Positions 44,176 to 51,477 of a stretch of DNA of 51,477 nucleotides are shown here, one piece after another. The notes beneath the pieces were generated by a model that had not been told where the DNA came from, searched no databases, and saw only the letters and a program-made list of their open reading frames with translations. The stretch comes from Anaerolineales bacterium (lineage in GTDB: Bacteria > Chloroflexota > Anaerolineae > Anaerolineales > Villigracilaceae): positions 1 to 51,477 of the forward strand of contig JACZJC010000031.1 of NCBI GenBank assembly GCA_014860745.1, written 5' to 3'. How positions within the stretch are numbered: position 1 is the stretch's first letter; each line of letters opens with the position of its first letter. The position numbers were made by a program, and so were the translations under genes.

Positions 44176-45435
44176 ATGAAACGCGTCTATTCGATCGTTG
44201 GCGGAATCCTGCTTGTGGTGGCAGTCGTGGTTTGGTGGGGCGCAACCCGCTCAACGTCGTGGAGTGAGGCGGAGATTTCCATCCTGCGCGGGTTGTGGAT
44301 CGGCAACCTGCCTGCGTTGCCTCCCGATCCATCCAATTTGTATGCGGATGATCTGCAAGCGGCGGAGTTCGGGCACAAATTGTTTTTCGATACCCGTTTC
44401 AGTTCGGATGGTGCAGTGTCATGTGCTACCTGCCACCAGCCTGAATTGATGTTCACCGATGGTTTGCCGCTCGCTCAGGGCGTCGGCACAACCGACCGCA
44501 AAAGCATGACGATCATCGGCACGGCATACAGCCCCTGGCAGTTTTGGGATGGACGCAAGGACAGTCAATGGGCGCAGGCGCTTGCCCCGCTTGAAAGTGC
44601 GGTGGAACATGGCGGAACACGGACGCAATATGTGCATCTGATCGACGAGTTTTATCGGGATGAATACGAATCGCTTTTTGGACCTCTACCTGATTTCTCC
44701 GACCCTGAACGTTTCCCCGCCTCGGCTGGACCTGTTGACGATGAAACCGCCCGTGCCGCGTGGAATTCGATGACTCAGGATGACCGCGACGCGGTGACAC
44801 AGGTGTACGTCAACATGGGCAAGGCGATTGCCGCGTATGAACGTTTGATCCTGCCCGCACCTTCAAGATTCGATCAGTATGTGGAAGCGTTATTGAATGA
44901 CGATAAGCAAGCCATGCAAGCCGCGCTCACAGACAATGAAGTGGCAGGCTTGCGTCTTTTCATCGGGCGGGCAAATTGCATCCAGTGTCACAACGGTCCG
45001 TTATTTACCAACAATGACTTTCACAACACAGGCGTCCCCACCGCCCAGGGATTGGTTCTTGATGACGGACGCGCATCGGGCGTGATCAAGGTTCTCAACG
45101 ATGAATTCAACTGTCTGAGTCCGTGGAGCGATGCAAGCGAAAACGACTGCGGTGAACTGCGTTTCGTCACTTCCGAAGGCGAACAACTCGAAGGGGCATT
45201 CAAACCATCCACGCTGCGCAACGTCGCCGAGACCGCGCCCTACATGCATGCAGGGCAATTTACAAGCCTGGAGGAAGTGCTGGCGCATTACAACCACCCG
45301 CCCGTTTCGCCTATCGGTCACACAGAATTGGAACCGCTCGGTTTGACCCAACACGAAATGGAGAAAATTATTGCCTTCCTGCGCGCCCTAAGCGGCGGCG
45401 TGGACGCTCCCGCGGCATTACTACAAGCGCCGTGA
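44176..45435 (+). CDS. Di-haem cytochrome c peroxidase (MauG/CCP family)
   Basis: This 419-residue protein has an N-terminal anchor (YSIVGGILLVVAVVVWWG) and two haem sites: CATCHQPE in the first half and CIQCHNGPLF in the second, with the expected FDTRFSSDGAVSCATC and LRNVAETAPYMHAGQF segments. It reduces hydrogen peroxide with electrons from a small cytochrome, or acts as a MauG-like enzyme. It fits with the thioredoxin and peroxiredoxin-like genes upstream. Confidence 0.93.
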   Translation: MKRVYSIVGGILLVVAVVVWWGATRSTSWSEAEISILRGLWIGNLPALPPDPSNLYADDLQAAEFGHKLFFDTRFSSDGAVSCATCHQPELMFTDGLPLAQGVGTTDRKSMTIIGTAYSPWQFWDGRKDSQWAQALAPLESAVEHGGTRTQYVHLIDEFYRDEYESLFGPLPDFSDPERFPASAGPVDDETARAAWNSMTQDDRDAVTQVYVNMGKAIAAYERLILPAPSRFDQYVEALLNDDKQAMQAALTDNEVAGLRLFIGRANCIQCHNGPLFTNNDFHNTGVPTAQGLVLDDGRASGVIKVLNDEFNCLSPWSDASENDCGELRFVTSEGEQLEGAFKPSTLRNVAETAPYMHAGQFTSLEEVLAHYNHPPVSPIGHTELEPLGLTQHEMEKIIAFLRALSGGVDAPAALLQAP

Positions 45436-45439
45436 TTTT

Positions 45440-46009
45440 GTGAACACCGTCCCCTCCCATCTCGTCATCAACGCCGCCATTGAGAAGAAGTTTGGCGCAA
45501 AATATAAACTTGCCAGGTCCGCTTTTCTGTGGGGTTCGGTTGTACCCGATATTCCTTTTGGTTTGCTTTCGTGGGGAACGCTGGCATACTCCCGTTTTAT
45601 CCTTCAGCAGGACACCAGCAGTGTGATGGAGAACGTCATCCATCCCGCTTATTTCAACAATCCCTGGTGGATCGCCTCCCACAATTTTCTGCATTCGCCT
45701 ACCGCTCTGCTTATTTACACCCTCCTGCTCTGGCGCTTCGTGGACAAACCCAACACGCGCGGGCATGGATGGCTGTCCTTTGTCTTTGGCAGTATGGTTC
45801 ACTCGATCGTGGATATTTTCACTCATTACGATGACGGACCCGTACTGTTCTTCCCCTTCGATTGGTACACACGCTTTCACAGTCCAGTCAGTTACTGGGA
45901 CCAGGCGCATTATGCCAATGAATTTTTTTGGATTGAGCTGGGAATCAATATAGTTTTGCTCGGTTATTTGTTTCTACCAAAACTGATCCAAGGAATCAAG
46001 AAAATTTAA
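45440..46009 (+). CDS. Membrane-bound metal-dependent hydrolase-like protein
   Basis: This 189-residue protein starts at GTG 45440. It has a His/Asp arrangement (WGSVVPDIPFG; SHNFLHSPTALL; GSMVHSIVDIFTHYDDG) similar to YdjM-like membrane hydrolases that bind metal, and about four helices. Its stop overlaps the last bases of the convergent ABC ATPase gene. Confidence 0.65.
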   Translation: MNTVPSHLVINAAIEKKFGAKYKLARSAFLWGSVVPDIPFGLLSWGTLAYSRFILQQDTSSVMENVIHPAYFNNPWWIASHNFLHSPTALLIYTLLLWRFVDKPNTRGHGWLSFVFGSMVHSIVDIFTHYDDGPVLFFPFDWYTRFHSPVSYWDQAHYANEFFWIELGINIVLLGYLFLPKLIQGIKKI

Positions 46010-47016
46010 TAACCCGCCATCTCAAATAAATATTCTTTCGGAAATTTCACATATACCTGTTCGCCGTGCGGGAACATCGGCGCGGGCATGGGCATGCGTG
46101 CACGCACACTCATCTCACCCACCGCAACCTGATACTCCACATACTCGCCGCGAAATACGCAATCGCTCACCATACCTTGCATGGATTGCTCACAACCGTC
46201 CTTTTGCACGCGGATATGTTCTGGGCGGATGGCAAATATTTTTTCTGATGAAGACCACGCTTCATTCTTAACTGTAAGCTGGTCGCCGCTCAAGAAAGTG
46301 GATACGCCCATGAACCTTGCCGCCGCCAAACTGCGCGGACGATGAAATAGGTTCTCAGGCTTATCCAGCGCGACGATCTCGCCGTTCAACAACAACGCCA
46401 TACGATCAGACATTGCCATTGCTTCGCCCAAATCATGTGTGACGAAGATGGTGGTCACCCCCAGCTCACGCTGAATCACGCGAATGGCTTCCTGTAAATT
46501 CATCCGCACCTCTGTGTCGAGACTGCTCAACGGCTCATCGAGCAAAAGCAACTTGGGGTTGGTCACAAGTGCGCGCGCCAATGCCACCCGTTGACCTTCT
46601 CCTCCAGAGAGTTGACCGACCTTTCGCTTCTCAATGCCTGGCAAGCCGATCAAATTCAACATGCGTTTGACTTCCGCGCGGATCGTTTGCGAGGAAGCGC
46701 CTTGAACTTTGAGTCCGAAACCAATATTATCTTCCACGCTCAGGAACGGAAAGAGATATGATTTCTGAAACATCAATACCGCGCCGCGTTTATTCGGGTC
46801 GATCTTCAAAATAGATGAATCATCAAATTGAATATCACCGCTGTCAGGGCGCTCAATGCCTGTGATGAGTTTTAGTAGTGTGGACTTCCCCGTGCCCGAG
46901 GGACCCAGCAGGGCAACCATCTCACCATCCATGACAGAGAGCGAAAAATCCTTCAATACAGGTGTGGGTTGGTTTGGATAAGTCTTTTTGACAGAGATGA
47001 TGTTTACGGTTGTCAT
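46006..47016 (-). CDS. ABC importer ATP-binding protein (YnjD/PotA-like)
   Basis: This 336-residue ATPase has Walker A (GPSGTGKST), signature LSGGEGQRVALARAL, Walker B LLLLDEPLSSLD and a C-terminal TOBE-like domain (about 240-336). It powers the permease pair encoded upstream. Its stop is shared with the convergent gene at 46006-46009. Confidence 0.93.
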   Translation of the reverse strand: MTTVNIISVKKTYPNQPTPVLKDFSLSVMDGEMVALLGPSGTGKSTLLKLITGIERPDSGDIQFDDSSILKIDPNKRGAVLMFQKSYLFPFLSVEDNIGFGLKVQGASSQTIRAEVKRMLNLIGLPGIEKRKVGQLSGGEGQRVALARALVTNPKLLLLDEPLSSLDTEVRMNLQEAIRVIQRELGVTTIFVTHDLGEAMAMSDRMALLLNGEIVALDKPENLFHRPRSLAAARFMGVSTFLSGDQLTVKNEAWSSSEKIFAIRPEHIRVQKDGCEQSMQGMVSDCVFRGEYVEYQVAVGEMSVRARMPMPAPMFPHGEQVYVKFPKEYLFEMAGY

Positions 47017-47810
47017 TAGTATTGTTCTCGTATTTCATTGCCATGCTGATTTAGCTGCCGTGCGGTAGCGGCAATTACTACAACAGGCGGGGCGATAAAC
47101 AACAGCGACAATACAGCAATGGTGGAAGGATTGCCGCTTGAAGCGGCGGAGAATAGCAAAATGGGAAGAGTGATCACCTGCCCGCCGCCGATCAGCAAGG
47201 TGAGAAGATATTGGCTCCATGAGATCAAAAACGCGAACAAAGTGGCAACGATAAGGCTAGGCGCCAGCATTCGCAGGGTCACTTTGAAAAAGATGTGCCA
47301 GGGACTGGCTCCCAGGGCAAGCGCCTGGAATTCGTAGTTCTCGTCGAAACGGGCAAAGGCGCTGGACAGGGTAAAGATGGTATAGGGAAGAGTCGGGATG
47401 ATATGCGCCAGCACCACACCTGCAATGGTCCCTGCCAAACCGATGCGCAGAAATAAAATATTTAATCCCATACCAATCGCCAGAGGCGGAATGACGGTGG
47501 GCAGAAAAAGAAGAAGCCACGCGAGTTGACGCCCGCGAAATTTTCGCAGTCCCAGCACACGCGCGGCGGGCAACGCCAGAATCAGAGAGAGGAGACTGAC
47601 AAGAACCGCTATCCATATTCCCTGTGCCATGCTGGACAAGGTTCGGGAATCGTCAATGGCGCGTTGAAAGGTTGTCAATGTCCATTCAACAGGAAATGGC
47701 TGAGGAAAAAACCAACGTGTCGAAAAGGCATATGCGATAAACAGCAATAATGGCGCGATGAGAATAAGATACAAGATCACGCGGAGAGAATAGCTCGCAA
47801 TATATTTCAT
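47016..47810 (-). CDS. ABC importer permease (second)
   Basis: This 264-residue inner-membrane protein has six helices and the EAA-like loop (FQALALGASPWHIFFKVTLR) that couples to the ATPase. It overlaps both neighbours by 1-4 nt. Confidence 0.9.
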   Translation of the reverse strand: MKYIASYSLRVILYLILIAPLLLFIAYAFSTRWFFPQPFPVEWTLTTFQRAIDDSRTLSSMAQGIWIAVLVSLLSLILALPAARVLGLRKFRGRQLAWLLLFLPTVIPPLAIGMGLNILFLRIGLAGTIAGVVLAHIIPTLPYTIFTLSSAFARFDENYEFQALALGASPWHIFFKVTLRMLAPSLIVATLFAFLISWSQYLLTLLIGGGQVITLPILLFSAASSGNPSTIAVLSLLFIAPPVVVIAATARQLNQHGNEIREQY

Positions 47811-48661
47811 TCCTGCCGCTCTCCAATCCGTAGACTGATGACTGCAACGAGGATGACGATCAGGGTAATGATCAGGCTGATGACCATGCCTTCGGAACGG
47901 GCACGCAGGTCTGGGTCGAGGAAGAAGCGTAATGCTAGAACAGGTAATGCGCGTGGGTAACCAACTCCCAACAAGGCAGGGACTTCGTAACTGCTGAAAA
48001 TAAATCCAAATACCAATAAATAGCCAGCGAGCAATGCGGGTAGAACCTGTGGGATCGTCACATAGCGTAATTTCTGCCAGCGGTTTGCGCCCAGATTTTC
48101 CGCAACGACATCATAACCAACGGATTGCGAACGCAGAACGGAGAGAATGATAATGGTGAGAAACGGAATCTCCTTGCCGATGTAACTAAGGATGACGCCG
48201 ATCCCGAAACGGTCACGGACGAGGATGGGGAATTGATCGGAGGCGGTAATAAAGCCGAGCGACGCCGCCCAGCGTGCAAACAACCCGCTTTGCGAGAGGA
48301 ATAACAACACTGCCACCGACCAAACCAGATGCGGGAAAGCCAGATTCCAATTGAGTGCCAGTGTATCCATGTTTCTGCGCCGTTCGGAAAGCCAGACGGC
48401 TAGCGCAAGTGCAACCACCGATGAAATCGTTGTGGAAGCAATGCTGATCCACAGTGAAAAACTCAGCGAAGTCCAAAACTCCGAGTTGAGATCAAGCGTT
48501 GCACGGTACGCACTAAAATTGATCTCATTCTGCCCGATGACGCTGACATAGCCTACGCTTTCAGCAACCGCGTAGAAAAGGCTCGCACCCAGCAAGACCA
48601 TGATGATAGTCAGCGCTGGGGCGAGGGAGATCCAGGGAGAGAAGAGTGGGTGGTCGCGCAT
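47807..48661 (-). CDS. ABC importer permease (first)
   Basis: This 284-residue inner-membrane protein has about six helices and an EAA-like loop (VAENLGANRWQKLRYVTIPQ), partner of the next permease. Together with the substrate-binding protein upstream it matches the YnjC position in YnjBCD. Confidence 0.9.
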   Translation of the reverse strand: MRDHPLFSPWISLAPALTIIMVLLGASLFYAVAESVGYVSVIGQNEINFSAYRATLDLNSEFWTSLSFSLWISIASTTISSVVALALAVWLSERRRNMDTLALNWNLAFPHLVWSVAVLLFLSQSGLFARWAASLGFITASDQFPILVRDRFGIGVILSYIGKEIPFLTIIILSVLRSQSVGYDVVAENLGANRWQKLRYVTIPQVLPALLAGYLLVFGFIFSSYEVPALLGVGYPRALPVLALRFFLDPDLRARSEGMVISLIITLIVILVAVISLRIGERQE

Positions 48662-48737
48662 AGCAGGCAGTTATGGAGTGATCAGTTATCAGTGTTCAGT
48701 GTGTTGGAAGGACTGATTACTGATGACTATCCACTGA
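48662..48737. repeat. Short ATCAGT-type tandem-like spacer repeat
   Basis: Units such as TGATCAGTTATCAGTGTTCAG and ACTGATTACTGATGACTATC recur through the spacer. A related spacer lies at 23704-23765 (GTGGTCAGTGACCAGTAG). Confidence 0.45.
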
Positions 48738-50039
48738 TCACTGACTTTGCAACACAAATTTCAACCAATCCTGTTCAAGCAGGTTTTGATATTCGGCGGC
48801 AGAGTCACCGACGAGGGAGTTGGCGAGGTCGGAGGCGGGGGTGGCGGTGTCGCCTAATTGGGAAGCGGCAGATTGAAGGGCGGAGAGAGCCGTTTCATCC
48901 GTCACACGATTCACATCAATGGCATAGCCGAGTCCGAATCCGTTTTCGGGAAGAATCTGCGCGGCTTGGAATTCGGGTTCGAGCAAAAGATTCGCCAGCA
49001 CGAGCGCGGCGGCTTTGTTGGGCGCATTGAGCGGAATGGTGACGTAGTTGAAATCGCCGATCATGTAATTATCGAAGACGAAGGCGCGCGCGGTTTTGGG
49101 CATGCGTCCATCGGCGATCCAGCGACCTGCGCCAGTGATGTCGTTGGTCATGCTGAGGTCAACTTCGTTGTTGGCGAAGAGATTGACAAGTTCGGATTCA
49201 TCTTTTGGATAGGTCTCGCCGTTGCGCCACAGGCAGGGTTCGAGTTCGTTGAAGTAATCCCATAAAGCGGACGAGTGTTGATCCCAAAGCGCCTGATCGA
49301 ACTTCTGCCATTGTTCCGCGCCGCCGCTGATCTCATACAGCGCACCCTTGGCGAAGCGCGTGCCGAGGAAGCCGCCAGGTCCAGGCGCAATATAAGTGAA
49401 GCGACCAAGGTTGGCACACGCCCAATCTTTGAGTTCGGTATACGAGCGTGGGAGATCGTCTGCGTTCGTGCGAGCTGAGTCATAAATGAATTGGAACTGC
49501 GCCGAAGACCACGGGCTTTCCATATTATCCACTGGATTACCAAAATCAAGATTGATGGCGGGGTTATCCCAATTGACCAGTGCGCTGTTGGGAAGTTGTT
49601 GCGCCCAGTCCTTGTAGAGCATGTCGGCTTGCTTGAGCGTGAAGAAGTTCTCGCCATTGATCCAGATCAAGTCCACTGCGCCAACTTCTTTGCCAGCCTG
49701 CTTTTCGCTCAACACTTGATTGACCGCATCGGCCGTATCTGCAATCGGGACGCGATTCAATGTAATGCCATATCGTTCTTTCAACGCTGTGCCATAGAAA
49801 TTATCCACATAGGCATTGATGCTATCTGAGCCGCCCCAGATATACCAGTTGACGGTCTGACCTTTGGCGGCAGAGAGAACACTGTCCCAGTTGTTGATGT
49901 CGAACTCGCCATGAACTGCGGTCGCATCAATGACGACGGGTGGGTTGGTCGCCGCTGGTTGGGCAGTGGTTGCCACGCTGGGAGCGCAAGCCGCCAGCAA
50001 CAAGGTTGTTACAACAAGCAAAAATATAAATCTTTTCAT
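48738..50039 (-). CDS. ABC importer substrate-binding lipoprotein (YnjB-like)
   Basis: This 433-residue lipoprotein has the signal MKRFIFLLVVTTLLLAACAP. The YnjB pattern is present (GQTVNWYIWGGSDSINAYVD; DLIWINGENFFTLKQADMLY). YnjBCD-type systems are importers whose substrate is not firmly known; thiamine-related and metal ligands have been discussed. The start was set at MKRFIF, because a longer start lacks a ribosome site (AAGGAG precedes this one). Confidence 0.88.
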   Translation of the reverse strand: MKRFIFLLVVTTLLLAACAPSVATTAQPAATNPPVVIDATAVHGEFDINNWDSVLSAAKGQTVNWYIWGGSDSINAYVDNFYGTALKERYGITLNRVPIADTADAVNQVLSEKQAGKEVGAVDLIWINGENFFTLKQADMLYKDWAQQLPNSALVNWDNPAINLDFGNPVDNMESPWSSAQFQFIYDSARTNADDLPRSYTELKDWACANLGRFTYIAPGPGGFLGTRFAKGALYEISGGAEQWQKFDQALWDQHSSALWDYFNELEPCLWRNGETYPKDESELVNLFANNEVDLSMTNDITGAGRWIADGRMPKTARAFVFDNYMIGDFNYVTIPLNAPNKAAALVLANLLLEPEFQAAQILPENGFGLGYAIDVNRVTDETALSALQSAASQLGDTATPASDLANSLVGDSAAEYQNLLEQDWLKFVLQSQ

Positions 50040-50040
50040 T

Positions 50041-50135
50041 TCTTTTCTCCTAAATATTTTCACCACAAAGGGTCACAAAGGTACACAAAGGATTTTGTTT
50101 TTCCTTAGTGACCCTTCGTTCCTTTGTGGTTAATT
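50041..50135. repeat. Inverted AAAGG-type repeats between the importer and reductase genes
   Basis: ACCACAAAG (50062-50070) and CTTTGTGGT (50122-50130) are inverted, as are GGGTCAC (50070-50076) and GTGACCC (50108-50114). They could form a large hairpin, possibly a terminator. Confidence 0.55.
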
Positions 50136-51477
50136 GCTTTTCGCAAAACGGTATTTCAAATATGCGCCAATCTCTTTTCCAAGATTGGGCAGTGTCTCGC
50201 GCATGAAAAAGTCTGCCACTTTCAAAATGCCGCTTGAGAATGTCGGATACGGATAAACCAGACGATAAATTTTATAAAGCGATATTTTTTGGCTTATGGC
50301 AAGCGTGAAGAATGAAATCATCTCAGAAGCACGCGATCCCACGATGGTGGCGTGCAAAATTTGTCCCGTGAGGCGCACAACGTCCACGATGATGAATCCG
50401 TTTTCGATGCTATCGGTGTAGCCACGGTCGGTGTGATCCTTGAAGTCCACGCGGATACGCTTGATCAATTGTGGATGGTATGTTTCATCCAGTTCTTTTT
50501 GTGTCAATCCAACCGCCGCCACTTCGGGGTCACTGAAGGTCGTGTTCGGAAAGATCGGTTCCTTCTTCACCATTGGCAAAAATGGAAATGCGATTCGTTG
50601 GACAACCCTTCGACCTTGTGCATTTGCCGAATGTGTAAAAGCGGAAGTGGGAGTCACATCCCCAATCGCATACACACCCCTGACATTGGTCTCACCAAAC
50701 GAGTTGACCAGCACCCCCGTCCGCGCATCCCACTTGACCCCAGCCTGATCCAGTCCAAGCGAGTCAATATTCCGCGCCCGACCGACTGCAACTAAGACCT
50801 TATCTACATCGTGAAGCGTAATTTCTTCATCGCCAGACTGCAAAATTAACGATTGTGTTGAAACATCACATGCTTTTGCCACTGTACCGCAGTACAGCGT
50901 GATACCGCGCTTATCAAGTTCCGCCTGAATGGCTTCTGATGCTTCGGGAATGGCGGTCATCAACGGTCGCCTATCGAATGCAAACATGGAGACCTTCGTT
51001 CCAATTTTTTGGAAGGCAAAAGCCATCTCCAAGGCAATCACGCCCGCGCCTACAATCACCAAATGCTTCGGCGCATTCGTCAGATCGAATAGGGATTCGT
51101 TTGTCAGCACCATATCGTCGGGCAGACCAGGGATGTCGATCATGCGCGGACGCGCGCCCGTAGCGATCACAATATTGTCGGCAGTGACCTTGCGGATTGT
51201 CCCATCTTGAGTCACACTCAATGTTTTCGGAGCGGTGAACTTCGCCATGCCGCGAATGAAGGTCAAGTTGTCCATGTGCTGGACTTCTTCCGTTTCCTTG
51301 TCACGCAGGGCATCGCGCTTGCGGATGACTTCCTGCAAGACTTCATCTTCGCTCATGCCTGGTCTGAAATTCTTCGCCAGATAAATCAATGTTTTCGATG
51401 GTACACAGCCGACGTTCGTGCAATCCCCGCCGACATGATTTCCTTCAATCAGCGCGACCTTGCGCCCCAGTCCTGCC
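50130..51477 (-). CDS. Flavoprotein disulfide reductase (Lpd/MerA-like), cut by window edge
   Basis: The frame continues past the window end and so lacks its start. It shows the redox-active motif GGDCTNVGCVPSKTL near 51400, an NAD-binding loop (IVGAGVIALEMAFAFQKIG), the dimer-domain pattern and a C-terminal extension (LYKIYRLVYPYPTFSSGILK). The CxxxxC fits dihydrolipoamide dehydrogenase and mercuric-reductase-like enzymes; the extended tail fits the Chloroflexota-type pyridine nucleotide-disulfide oxidoreductases that act on unknown substrates. Confidence 0.88.
   Translation of the reverse strand, partial: AGLGRKVALIEGNHVGGDCTNVGCVPSKTLIYLAKNFRPGMSEDEVLQEVIRKRDALRDKETEEVQHMDNLTFIRGMAKFTAPKTLSVTQDGTIRKVTADNIVIATGARPRMIDIPGLPDDMVLTNESLFDLTNAPKHLVIVGAGVIALEMAFAFQKIGTKVSMFAFDRRPLMTAIPEASEAIQAELDKRGITLYCGTVAKACDVSTQSLILQSGDEEITLHDVDKVLVAVGRARNIDSLGLDQAGVKWDARTGVLVNSFGETNVRGVYAIGDVTPTSAFTHSANAQGRRVVQRIAFPFLPMVKKEPIFPNTTFSDPEVAAVGLTQKELDETYHPQLIKRIRVDFKDHTDRGYTDSIENGFIIVDVVRLTGQILHATIVGSRASEMISFFTLAISQKISLYKIYRLVYPYPTFSSGILKVADFFMRETLPNLGKEIGAYLKYRFAKSN

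Overview
The gene content suggests an environmental bacterium of the phylum Chloroflexota (Anaerolineae-like). The basis is the mix of STAND/WD40 signalling, a cytochrome b6f-like bc complex with multihaem cytochrome c, TAT-dependent and lipoprotein secretion, a CbpA/CbpM/ClpB stress operon, and several protein families common in that group. No rRNA, tRNA or CRISPR array was seen, and the taxonomy is inference.

Layout. 1-2.4 kb is a decayed zone: an insertion-sequence end sits inside a Rieske gene, followed by a small membrane gene with an in-frame TGA, an intact L,D-transpeptidase, and a mosaic of SDR-oxidoreductase and transposase remnants. 2.6-6.5 kb holds one large HTH-STAND-TM-WD40 protein. 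6.6-10.5 kb holds a lipoprotein, a DUF6790 membrane protein, a serine hydrolase and a TetR regulator with a perfect palindromic operator. 10.5-12.7 kb is mostly non-coding or decayed, with hairpins, a broken HTH gene and a ComM/YifB remnant. 12.8-16.6 kb is a MacA-MacB type efflux operon. 16.7-21.7 kb holds small membrane proteins, a haem-copper-oxidase/NnrS-like membrane protein, a c-type cytochrome lipoprotein, a cytochrome b561, a cupin and a Crp/Fnr regulator. 21.8-25.2 kb is a cytochrome bc operon (cytochrome b, Rieske protein, tri-haem cytochrome c). 25.5-28.3 kb holds a DUF2202 protein, an unknown gene, a phosphofructokinase pseudogene and a PAP2-type membrane protein.

28.5-35.5 kb is a likely stress operon on the minus strand: unknown protein, baeRF-like protein, HPF-like protein, zinc-ribbon protein, small unknown protein, CbpA co-chaperone, CbpM modulator and ClpB disaggregase. 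35.6-39.5 kb holds a thioredoxin-like fragment, a DUF2652 protein, a glutaredoxin-thioredoxin reductase fusion, a membrane protein, and a sigma factor with a zinc-finger partner. 39.6-46.0 kb is a plus-strand run: NAD(P)HX epimerase, thioredoxin, FAD oxidoreductase, CDP-alcohol phosphatidyltransferase, a peroxiredoxin-like protein whose frame contains a TGA where the family has the first Cys of CxxC, a YtkA/FixH-like protein, a di-haem cytochrome c peroxidase and a membrane hydrolase-like protein. 46.0-50.0 kb is a YnjBCD-like ABC importer. The window ends inside a flavoprotein disulfide reductase.

The most interesting candidate is the gene at 43030-43572. Read through TGA it gives one continuous AhpC/TSA-like protein with a U-I-P-C motif, and a stem-loop fitting the bacterial SECIS layout starts 9 nt after the TGA. 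It would be an unannotated selenoprotein, placed among other thiol/redox and cytochrome genes. The stress operon that combines ribosome-associated factors with the ClpB/CbpA/CbpM disaggregation machinery is the other strong system-level candidate.
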